Shown: in pieces, positions 58,290 to 64,000 of the stretch
How positions within the stretch are numbered: position 1 is the first letter of the stretch
Layout: each line of letters opens with the position of its first letter
Assembly (NCBI GenBank): GCA_963704515.1
Contig: OY969913.1
Location: 1,984,001-2,048,000 of the forward strand
Source: VRUE01 sp963704515
GTDB taxonomy: Bacteria > Actinomycetota > Thermoleophilia > Solirubrobacterales > 70-9
Length of the DNA stretch: 64,000 nucleotides
Direction of reading: 5' to 3'
Notes under the pieces: generated by a model
Seen by the model: only the letters and a program-made list of their open reading frames with translations
The model's database searches: none
Told to the model about the DNA's origin: nothing
Position numbers and translations under genes: made by a program

Positions 58290-59506
58290 GGCACCGACGC
58301 CGACGACTCCTCGAGGCGGAAGGCTTCGGAGACTCGCTTCGCCGCATCCTCGCGGTCGACGAAGGCCAAGTAGCGCCTGGTCGTCGTCAGGTCGGCGTGG
58401 CCCATCCACTCCATGACCTCGCGGGAGTCAGCGTGGCGGATCACGGTGCTGCCAAAGGTGTGGCGGAGGTTGTGGAAGCGGAAGTCCACCTGCAAGCCGG
58501 CCACCTTCAGGGCGCCGCGATAGCGGTCCTTCAGGGACTTGTAACCGAGATGCCGGCCTCCGCTGGTGCAGAAGACAAGGTCGCCGTCGGCGGTGAAGTG
58601 CTCGCGCTGGCCGATCTTCGCCAGCCGCTTCGCCACCTCCTCGGCCATCGGGACGGCGCGCTCGGTGCCGCTCTTGGGGGTCGTCGTTTCGCCGCGGGTC
58701 CAGTTCTCGCGGACGTGGATCGTGCGGCGGCCGAAGTCGATGTCGCGCCAGCGCAGCGCCAGCAGCTCCCCCATCCGCAGGCCGGCGAAGGCGGCGGTGT
58801 GGAAGATCGCGGCGTCCTGTTCGTCCTGGCGGCGCAGCTCCGCTTCCCCCCTGGGCCCGATCGGATATTCGGGCGGCTTGCGGTGACGGCCCTCCTCGGC
58901 CGCCCTGACGAGCGCCAGGACCTCCTCGGGCCGCAACACGTCGATCTTCGCCGCGCGGCGCACCCGCGGGCGCTCGACGACGTCGGCCGGGTTGCGGGGC
59001 AGGCCGTAGACCTTCATCGCCCGCTTGAAGATCGAGCCGAGGCAGACGAGGTACTTCTGGCGGGTCCGGTTGGAGCCGCCGTAGCCGCTCACCCAGAGCT
59101 CGATGTCCTCCGAGGTGATCGCCTCGACCTTGCGGTCGCCGAACTCGCGGACGAGGACGCGGACCATGTTGCGGTAGTCGCGCATCGTCGAGGCCTTGCA
59201 GTCGCGGACGTTCTCGCAGTAGGCGAGCCACTCCTCCGCGGCGTCGCTGAAGGTCTTGCCGGTCTGCACCATTCCCGCCAGCGTCCCTTGGCGGGCCTTC
59301 GCCAGCAGCTGGTCCAGATGGGCCGTCGCCTTCGCCTTGGTGAAGTAGCCGTCAGGCGCCGCCGTCTTCTGCGTCCAGGCCGGGCCGAGGCGTTTCTGCT
59401 GCTGCCGCCCGTCCGGCAAGCGGTACTTCGCGTACCAGACGCCGCCGCGTTTTCCCTTGCGTTTGAAGACGTGTCCGGAGATTGGGCGGGGTGGCGGAGG
59501 GCGCAT
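58280..59506 (-). CDS. Tyrosine recombinase (integrase) of the element
   Basis: Protein of about 408 residues. It has an N-terminal Arg/Lys-rich part (SGHVFKRKGKRGGVWYAKYR), an arm-binding/SAM-like domain, and catalytic residues AFAGLRMGELLAL (Arg I), TPKSG (Lys), HNLRHTFGST (His-x-x-Arg), WMGHADLTTT, and RRYLAFVD (nucleophile Tyr). ATG at 59506 is preferred because the upstream in-frame extension crosses arm-type repeats; a TACAAT -10 lies 9 bases before it. It sits beside its target tRNA, reading away from it. Confidence 0.94.
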   Translation of the reverse strand: MRPPPPRPISGHVFKRKGKRGGVWYAKYRLPDGRQQQKRLGPAWTQKTAAPDGYFTKAKATAHLDQLLAKARQGTLAGMVQTGKTFSDAAEEWLAYCENVRDCKASTMRDYRNMVRVLVREFGDRKVEAITSEDIELWVSGYGGSNRTRQKYLVCLGSIFKRAMKVYGLPRNPADVVERPRVRRAAKIDVLRPEEVLALVRAAEEGRHRKPPEYPIGPRGEAELRRQDEQDAAIFHTAAFAGLRMGELLALRWRDIDFGRRTIHVRENWTRGETTTPKSGTERAVPMAEEVAKRLAKIGQREHFTADGDLVFCTSGGRHLGYKSLKDRYRGALKVAGLQVDFRFHNLRHTFGSTVIRHADSREVMEWMGHADLTTTRRYLAFVDREDAAKRVSEAFRLEESSASVPQP

Positions 59507-59515
59507 CTGCCACTG

Positions 59516-59553
59516 ATTGTAGCTTGTTTTCGGGACAAATTCGGGACAAAGTT
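59516..59553 (-). promoter_or_regulatory. Integrase promoter and arm-type repeats
   Basis: On the minus strand TACAAT (59521-59516) is a good -10 located 9 bases before the integrase ATG, suggesting a leaderless or short-leader message. Upstream lie repeats GGGACAAATT (59532-59541) and GGGACAAAGTT (59543-59553, plus strand), matching those at the left end. Integrase bound here could repress its own promoter. Confidence 0.55.
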
Positions 59554-59607
59554 TGCCAATTGTCCTAATCCGCACTTGTTGAATATGGCTATTTAGAGGG
59601 CTTTTCT

Positions 59608-59652
59608 ATGGGGCGGGAAGGACTCGAACCTTCGACCGACGGATTATGAGTC
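59608..59652. other. attR of the integrative element, within the tRNA
   Basis: This copy of the 45-bp repeat forms the anticodon-to-3'-end part of the intact tRNA. Integration therefore preserves the tRNA gene, since the element carries the replaced 3' part. Confidence 0.92.
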
Positions 59653-59682
59653 CGCTGCTCTAACCAGCTGAGCTACCGCCCC
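59609..59682 (-). tRNA. tRNA-Met (CAT anticodon)
   Basis: A full cloverleaf of 74 bases: acceptor GGGGCGG/CCGCCCC, D-stem GCTC/GAGC, anticodon loop CTCATAA, T-arm GAAGG-TTCGAGT-CCTTC, discriminator A, no encoded CCA. The CAT anticodon means elongator tRNA-Met or, less likely, tRNA-Ile2 (lysidine-modified); it is not an initiator-type sequence as judged by the normal 1-72 pair. It is the integration target. Confidence 0.93.
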
Positions 59683-59700
59683 TCGGGGTGAGCGTAGCGG

Positions 59701-60066
59701 TCAGGCGCTGAAGAGCTGGGCGAGGGAGCGGCCCACGTCGGGGGGCTCTTCCTCGCCCTTGGCGGCGGCGGCGGCGCCTTCGGCTATGGCTTTGGCGGCG
59801 TCGGCGATCTGGTGGGTGCGGCCGCCGCGGATGACCCCGGACTTCTTCGCTTCGGCGAGGTCGGATTCCATCAGGCCGGCGAGCTCGGCGAGGCGGCGCA
59901 GGCTGAGGGCGCCGGCGGCGCCCTTGAGGGCGTGGGCTTCCATGCGCATCGTCTCGAAGTCGGTGGTCTCGGTGGCCAGGCCGGCGGCGATCACGTCGCA
60001 GCGTCGCTTCGCCTCCTCGGCGAAGGAGGCCAGCAGCTCAGCGTCCGGGCTCGTTTTCTCGCTCAT
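59701..60066 (-). CDS. Hpt-domain histidine phosphotransfer protein
   Basis: Protein of 121 residues. The H-x-L-K-G motif AHALKGAAGALSL carries the phospho-accepting histidine within a four-helix bundle (LLASFAEEAKRRCDVIAAGL; RLAELAGLMESDLAEAKKSG). It would relay phosphate between a hybrid kinase and a response regulator, none of which is nearby. ATG 60066 overlaps the stop of the upstream lipoprotein gene by 4 bases. Confidence 0.9.
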   Translation of the reverse strand: MSEKTSPDAELLASFAEEAKRRCDVIAAGLATETTDFETMRMEAHALKGAAGALSLRRLAELAGLMESDLAEAKKSGVIRGGRTHQIADAAKAIAEGAAAAAKGEEEPPDVGRSLAQLFSA

Positions 60067-61130
60067 TCTCCGGTCAGTCCCTTCACCACGCGGGTCAGTT
60101 CTTCGACGCCGAAGGCGCCCTCGATCTCGGCCTCGATCCTCCCATGTTGGTCGATCGCGAACAACCACGGCTCGCTCGGCAGGTGGAAGGCGCGCACCTG
60201 CGAGCGCACTCCCTTGTTCGGGTCGTTGTCCTTGTAGATCTCCATGTGGATGAAGTTGGCCTTGTCGCCGTATTCCTGCTTGAGCTGCTCGGCGACGTCG
60301 ACCACGGGCCCGCAGACCCGGCTCTGGCAGAACTGCGGCGTGGCGAAGAGCAGGACGATCGGTTCCTTGCCGTAGACGTCGGCGTAGTCGACCCGATTCT
60401 GCGTGTCGGGCGGGACGCGCGTCGTGATCTTCGAGAGGTCGCCGCCGACGTCGGCCGGGGTCGGCGTGTGGATCAGCGGCGCCTTCTGTCCGACGCGCGG
60501 CACGCGCTTGTAGGAGCCGACCGAGGCGCTCGGCAGCAGCGTCCCCTTTACTTCGTCGCCCTGCTTGATCAGCGCCGCGATCCGCCACTCCCCGTTGCTG
60601 GGGAAATCGACGTCGGTCACGTAGATGACCGAGGCGGCGTCGGGGTCGCTGGTCGTCGTCTCGGCGCGGAAGGCGGGCTTGGTCCGCAGCGTTTCGACCC
60701 TGGCGGGGAACGGGCCGACCGCCGGCTGGTTGCGGGCACGGATTTCGGCGTTCCTCTCAGCGGTGCTGGACTTGCCCGCGGCCTTCGGCACCTTGGCGAA
60801 GTAGAGCGCGACGTCCGCGTCGGTGACCTGGCTGTGGTCGCGTTTGAAGACGCCGACCGTGTAACGGTTCTTTCCCTTGTAGTAGACGAGCCCCGCCGGC
60901 GAGACGACCAGGTCGGAGGGTCCGTCGGCTGCCTTCAGCACCTGCGTGAGCGTCTTGCCCTTGGCGCTGGGGAAGTCGCCAGGCGGCGGCGCGGGGCGGC
61001 TCTCGGCGCTCGACGACGACGAGCCGGTCGCCGAACCGGAGCCGCCGCCGCAGCCGCCGAGCGCGATCGCCAGGGCGACCGGCAGGCAGAGAAGGGCGGC
61101 GATGGCTCGGCGGGCGCGCATCGCGGGCAT
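60063..61130 (-). CDS. Lipoprotein with thioredoxin-like domain
   Basis: Protein of about 355 residues (ATG 61130). Signal and lipobox: IAALLCLPVALAIALGGCGG. The middle region (DLVVSPAGLVYYKGKNRYTV, GVFKRD) is an Ig-like or unknown domain. The C-terminal part has a thioredoxin-like fold with VLLFATPQFCQSRVCGPVVD; the Cys pair has four intervening residues (CQSRVC) instead of two, as in SCO-like or Trx-like relatives. Possible role in metal or thiol handling outside the membrane. Coupled to the Hpt gene. Confidence 0.82.
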   Translation of the reverse strand: MPAMRARRAIAALLCLPVALAIALGGCGGGSGSATGSSSSSAESRPAPPPGDFPSAKGKTLTQVLKAADGPSDLVVSPAGLVYYKGKNRYTVGVFKRDHSQVTDADVALYFAKVPKAAGKSSTAERNAEIRARNQPAVGPFPARVETLRTKPAFRAETTTSDPDAASVIYVTDVDFPSNGEWRIAALIKQGDEVKGTLLPSASVGSYKRVPRVGQKAPLIHTPTPADVGGDLSKITTRVPPDTQNRVDYADVYGKEPIVLLFATPQFCQSRVCGPVVDVAEQLKQEYGDKANFIHMEIYKDNDPNKGVRSQVRAFHLPSEPWLFAIDQHGRIEAEIEGAFGVEELTRVVKGLTGE

Positions 61131-61229
61131 GTTATTGAGCGCAATCGAGCCGCGGCCGTCTCCTTTGGGCGGGCCGGCCGGCGGCGAGGTAGGGTCCGCG
61201 GCGTACCAGTCGAGCTGAAGGAGGGCGAG

Positions 61230-61961
61230 TTGGCGGAGCGAGCGGCACTGATAACCGGGGCATCGAGCGGCATCGGACTGGCGATCGCCCGCGCCCTCGG
61301 CGAGGAAGGCTACGCGCTGACCGTCGCCGCGCGGCGGCCCGAGAAGCTCGAAGGCGCCGCCGCCGGGCTGCGCGAGGACGGGCTCGAGGTGCAGAGCATC
61401 GCCGCCAACATGACCGAGGAGGAGGACGTAGTCGACGTCTTCGCCAGGCACCGCGACGCCTATGGCCGGCTCGACGTGCTGGTCAACAACGCCGGCGTGG
61501 GGATCGGCGCTCCGATGGAGGATATCCAGACCAAGCACCTCGACATGCAGCTCGGCGTCAACCTGCGGGCGCTGATCATCGGCACCCGCGAGGGCCTGCC
61601 GATGCTGAAGCAGGCGGGCGCCGAGCACGGCAAGGCGCTGATCGTCAACACCGCCTCGATCGCCGGCAAGGGCGGCCAGGCCTGGCTCTCGATCTACGCC
61701 GCGACAAAGGCGGCGGTGATCAACTTCACCCAGTCGACCCACCGCGAGGTCGGCGGCGGCGGGATCCAGTGCACGGCGCTGGCGCCGGGCTTCGTCGAGA
61801 CCGCGATGACGGAGTTCGTCCAGGGACAGATCCCGGGTGAGGAGATGATCCGTCCCGAGGACCTCGGCGAGGCGGTCCGCTTCCTGCTGCGCACCTCGCG
61901 CAACTGCCACGTTCCCGAGATTGTCTTCACCCGCCCGGGCGAGAGCCTCGAAACCCCCTAG
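61230..61961 (+). CDS. Short-chain dehydrogenase/reductase
   Basis: Protein of 243 residues. TTG at 61230 is chosen because AAGGAGG (61218-61224) is 5 bases upstream. Classical SDR motifs: TGASSGIGLAIARAL, LVNNAGVGI, catalytic SIAG with IYAATKAAV (Ser-Tyr-Lys), and APGFVETAM. NAD(P)-dependent oxidoreductase of unknown substrate. The UGT gene starts 7 bases downstream, so the pair may act together on a small molecule. Confidence 0.94.
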   Translation: MAERAALITGASSGIGLAIARALGEEGYALTVAARRPEKLEGAAAGLREDGLEVQSIAANMTEEEDVVDVFARHRDAYGRLDVLVNNAGVGIGAPMEDIQTKHLDMQLGVNLRALIIGTREGLPMLKQAGAEHGKALIVNTASIAGKGGQAWLSIYAATKAAVINFTQSTHREVGGGGIQCTALAPGFVETAMTEFVQGQIPGEEMIRPEDLGEAVRFLLRTSRNCHVPEIVFTRPGESLETP

Positions 61962-61968
61962 GAAGAGC

Positions 61969-63180
61969 ATGCGGTTCTTGGTCGCGGCCTTCGGCGACCC
62001 GGGCCACGTCTTCCCGGCGATCGCCCTGGGGAGAGCGCTGCGCGGGCGTGGGCACGAGGTGACGATCGAGACCTGGGAGGAGCGGCGGGGGGCGGTCGAG
62101 GGCGCCGGGCTGGCCTTCGCCGCGGCCGAGGAATACCGGATGTTCCCGCCACCCGACCCCGACTCGACAGATGGCGCCCACGCGGCCGAGGCGGCCCGGG
62201 CGCTGCTGCCGCTGCTCGAGGAGATGCGCCCGCACGCGGTCATCAGCGACATCCTCACCCTGGCGCCCTCGCTGGCCGCCGAGCGGGCCGGCGTGCCGCT
62301 GGCGACCCTGATCCCCCACATCTACCCGGTGGTCGAGCCGGGCCTGCCCTTCTTCGCGGTCGGCCTGCAGCCTCCGCGCACGCCGCTCGGGCGCGCCGTG
62401 TGGCGGACGGGCCAGCGGGCGCTGAACATCGGCCTCGAGCACGGCCGCCGCGACCTCAACCGGCAACGCGAGCGCCTCGGCCTACCGCCGGTGGTTGGCT
62501 TCCACGGCGGCATCAGCCCCGAACTCGCCCTGGTCGCGACCTTTCCCCAGCTTGAGTACCCGCGCCACTGGCCGGCCGGGGTCGAGATCAGCGGGCCGCT
62601 GACCTTCGAGCTGCCGCACCCGGAGATCGAACTGCCGCCGGGCAAGGAGCCGCTCGTCCTCGTCGCGCCCAGCACCGCGCACGACTCAGAGAACCACCTG
62701 GTGCGCACCGCGCTGGCGGCGCTGGTGGGCGAGCCGGTCCGGGTGGTGGCGACGACCAACAAAGTCGTGCCGCAATCGCCGATCGAGGTCCCCGCCAACG
62801 CGATCCTCGTCGACTGGCTCAGCTACAGCCAACTGATGCCCGCTGCTTCCCTCGTCGTCTCCCACGGCGGCCACGGCACGGTCGCCCGCGCCCTCGCCGC
62901 CGGAACCCCGGTCCTCGTCTGCCCCTTCACCGGCGACATGAGCGAGACCGCGATGCGCGTCTCCTGGTCCGGCTGCGGCCTCTCCCTCCCCTGGCGCCTC
63001 TGCCGCCCCGCCCCGCTGCGCTGGGCGATACGCCGCCTGCTCGCAGACGAATCCTTCGCCGCGCGCGCCCGCGAGCTCGCCGCCTGGGCCAAGCAGAACG
63101 ACGGCGCCGAGCGCGCCGCCGGCCTGGTCGAAGAGCTGGCTCGGTCGAGGTCGGTATCTTGTGCCCCGTACCGGGCTTGA
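61969..63180 (+). CDS. UGT-like glycosyltransferase (GT1 family)
   Basis: Protein of 403 residues, ATG 61969. The N-terminal acceptor domain starts RFLVAAFGDPGHVFPAIALG, the family HxxP-type motif. The C-terminal nucleotide-sugar domain has VLVAPSTA, ILVDWLSYSQLMPAASLVVS, HGGHGTVARALAAGTP and LVCPFTGDM. Such enzymes glycosylate lipids, macrolides or other small molecules. It follows the SDR gene by 7 bases. Confidence 0.92.
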   Translation: MRFLVAAFGDPGHVFPAIALGRALRGRGHEVTIETWEERRGAVEGAGLAFAAAEEYRMFPPPDPDSTDGAHAAEAARALLPLLEEMRPHAVISDILTLAPSLAAERAGVPLATLIPHIYPVVEPGLPFFAVGLQPPRTPLGRAVWRTGQRALNIGLEHGRRDLNRQRERLGLPPVVGFHGGISPELALVATFPQLEYPRHWPAGVEISGPLTFELPHPEIELPPGKEPLVLVAPSTAHDSENHLVRTALAALVGEPVRVVATTNKVVPQSPIEVPANAILVDWLSYSQLMPAASLVVSHGGHGTVARALAAGTPVLVCPFTGDMSETAMRVSWSGCGLSLPWRLCRPAPLRWAIRRLLADESFAARARELAAWAKQNDGAERAAGLVEELARSRSVSCAPYRA

Positions 63181-63196
63181 AAGTCGCCCGGGGTGA

Positions 63197-63280
63197 TCCG
63201 GGGTGACGAAATTGGTAGCCGTGCCAGACTGTTAATCTGGTGCCCGAAAGGGCGTGTGGGTTCGAGCCCCACCCCCGGAG
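63197..63280 (+). tRNA. tRNA with GTT (Asn) anticodon and long variable arm
   Basis: Cloverleaf of 84 bases: acceptor TCCGGGG/CCCCGGA, discriminator G, D-stem ACG/CGT with loop AAATTGGTAGC, anticodon stem CCAGA/TCTGG with loop CTGTTAA, variable arm GCCC-GAAA-GGGC, T-arm GTGGG-TTCGAGC-CCCAC. The GTT anticodon, U1 and G73 are Asn-like, but the long variable arm and D-arm resemble class-II tRNA-Leu. No CCA is encoded. Confidence 0.88.
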
Positions 63281-63295
63281 TTCTTTCTGGTTTGC

Positions 63296-63988
63296 CTAGC
63301 CGCGCTCCCTCGCTGTCCCAATCGTCGGAAGCGTGACGAACCCGGCCTCAACCTCGGCGTGGCAGTTCGCGCAAAGCAGCACGCACTTACGTGCCTCCTC
63401 CCTTGATCGTGCGAGCGACCTCGACTGTCCTTGATGCCCGAGGTGGAACCCCTTTGTGGAGGGGTCGAGATGATGGAATTGCAGAGCCTGTTGGCAGCGG
63501 GAATAGCCGCAGACGCCACACTGGCCACCCGCCTCTTCGACCAGTCTGCGCTTGACAGTGCGGCGCCGCTTCGACACAGCTTCTGAGCGACAACGAACGC
63601 AGCGGTAGTAACCGCGCCCCTCACGCACGAACCCGGTCTCTCCGTGATACCGACATTCCATCGTTGCCCGCTCCGGTTCCCCATGGGGTGCCTCGCGGCG
63701 CCGGCCTACTGTCTTCAGCTCGTATCTGTCCATCCAGTGACGTACGGTTGACACGCTTCTCTCGAGTCGCTCGGCGATATCCCGGAGGGTCAAGCCTCTG
63801 CTGACGAGCGGCTCAAGTTCTTCCCTGGTCAGGCCGCCCCTGGGCGAATGCCGATCGGCATTGGAAGCGGAAAGCCCGTGCTTCTTCAGCCAGTACCCCA
63901 CCGTGCTCGGGTGCTTCCCGACCCGCTCGCCGATCTTCTCCAGCGACATCCCATCAGCTAGACATTCCTCCAGAAACCGCTTATCCAT
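63296..63988 (-). CDS. HNH endonuclease with repeated HTH units
   Basis: Protein of 230 residues. Two related HTH segments (ADGMSLEKIGERVGKHPSTV, GYWLKKHGL; SRGLTLRDIAERLERSVSTV, RHWMDRYEL) are followed by a Cys pair (YYRCVRCRSE) and an HNH nuclease: CGVCGYSRCQQALQFHHLDP, CVLLCANCHAEVEAG. HNH proteins with multiple HTHs are often homing-type or mobile endonucleases. It lies 15 bases beyond the tRNA-Asn-like gene, a common insertion place. The frame is complete inside the window. Confidence 0.9.
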   Translation of the reverse strand: MDKRFLEECLADGMSLEKIGERVGKHPSTVGYWLKKHGLSASNADRHSPRGGLTREELEPLVSRGLTLRDIAERLERSVSTVRHWMDRYELKTVGRRREAPHGEPERATMECRYHGETGFVREGRGYYRCVRCRSEAVSKRRRTVKRRLVEEAGGQCGVCGYSRCQQALQFHHLDPSTKGFHLGHQGQSRSLARSREEARKCVLLCANCHAEVEAGFVTLPTIGTARERG

Positions 63989-64000
63989 GCGGAAATCTTG

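Larger units (their letters stand above)
40516..59652. mobile_element. 19.1-kb integrative mobilisable element with defence cargo
   Basis: Bounded by a perfect 45-bp direct repeat (40516-40560 and 59608-59652) made from the tRNA 3' part. It encodes a tyrosine recombinase beside the intact tRNA, a small excisionase, and a MobF relaxase-helicase, but no visible type IV secretion genes, so it is probably mobilised in trans. Cargo: three unknown genes, a putative ApeA-like HEPN protein, a winged-helix-like protein, type II Thoeris, HigB/XRE, PIN-GNAT with ASCH, and a type III-like R-M set. Arm-type repeats occur inside both ends (40644-40666, 59532-59553). Confidence 0.88.

Noticed and set aside
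40516..59652. CRISPR array, insertion sequence or DDE transposase in the accessory region
   Set aside because: No regularly spaced repeats and no transposase reading frame were seen; mobility is explained by the tyrosine recombinase.

Overview
The window is a high-GC bacterial chromosome segment. Gene content and order (yebC-ruvC-ruvA-ruvB-secDF-recJ-rel, pdxS-pdxT, a PknB-type kinase, RpiR and UGT-type proteins, frequent GTG/TTG starts, 4-nt stop/start overlaps, likely leaderless genes) suggest an actinomycetotal lineage, most likely Thermoleophilia (Solirubrobacterales-like). That placement is inference from gene content; no rRNA gene is present.

Layout. 1-3.2 kb: the end of a surface-polysaccharide locus (GT2 fragment, Gfo/Idh oxidoreductase) and an ECF-type sigma factor flanked by two related ribbon-helix-helix-like proteins. 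3.3-15.1 kb: a minus-strand housekeeping block, yebC, ruvCAB, a zinc-ribbon protein, a fused secDF, a small membrane protein, recJ and rel. recJ carries two in-frame palindromic insertions and an apparent frameshift. 15-21.6 kb: the PLP synthase operon (pdxS, pdxT) with an M29 peptidase and regulators, then small membrane and zinc proteins. 21.7-29.1 kb: a c-di-GMP/exopolysaccharide cluster (diguanylate cyclase, processive GT2 synthase, GGDEF-EAL protein, Ser/Thr kinase, SnoaL-like protein). 29.2-38.7 kb: SQR-like flavoprotein, secreted proteins, permease, helical lipoprotein, alpha/beta hydrolase, P450 with a clear promoter and operator, a frameshifted IPT-domain protein and a small zincin.

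39.1-59.7 kb is accessory. A perfect 45-bp direct repeat (40516-40560 and 59608-59652), made from the 3' part of a CAT-anticodon tRNA, bounds a 19.1-kb element with a tyrosine recombinase and excisionase beside the tRNA, a MobF relaxase-helicase, and defence cargo: a putative ApeA-like HEPN protein, a two-gene type II Thoeris module (TIR protein plus membrane-macro protein), a HigB/XRE pair, a PIN-GNAT fusion overlapping an ASCH gene, and a type III-like restriction-modification operon with an extra small gene. A degenerate third copy of the attachment sequence at 39121, with arm repeats at exactly the same distance, shows an older related insertion in tandem, of which about 1.4 kb remains (NYN-domain protein). 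It truncates an older gene pair.

59.7-64 kb returns to core genome: an Hpt protein, a thioredoxin-fold lipoprotein, an SDR, a UGT-type glycosyltransferase, an unusual tRNA with Asn anticodon but a long class-II variable arm, and an HNH endonuclease beside it.

The most unusual signals are the palindromic elements that sit in frame inside coding sequences (two in recJ, others in the GT2 synthase and kinase genes), the tandem attachment sites, the defence cargo (particularly the PIN-GNAT/ASCH pair and the unrecognised three-gene set at 40.8-42.8 kb), and the class-II tRNA with a GTT anticodon.
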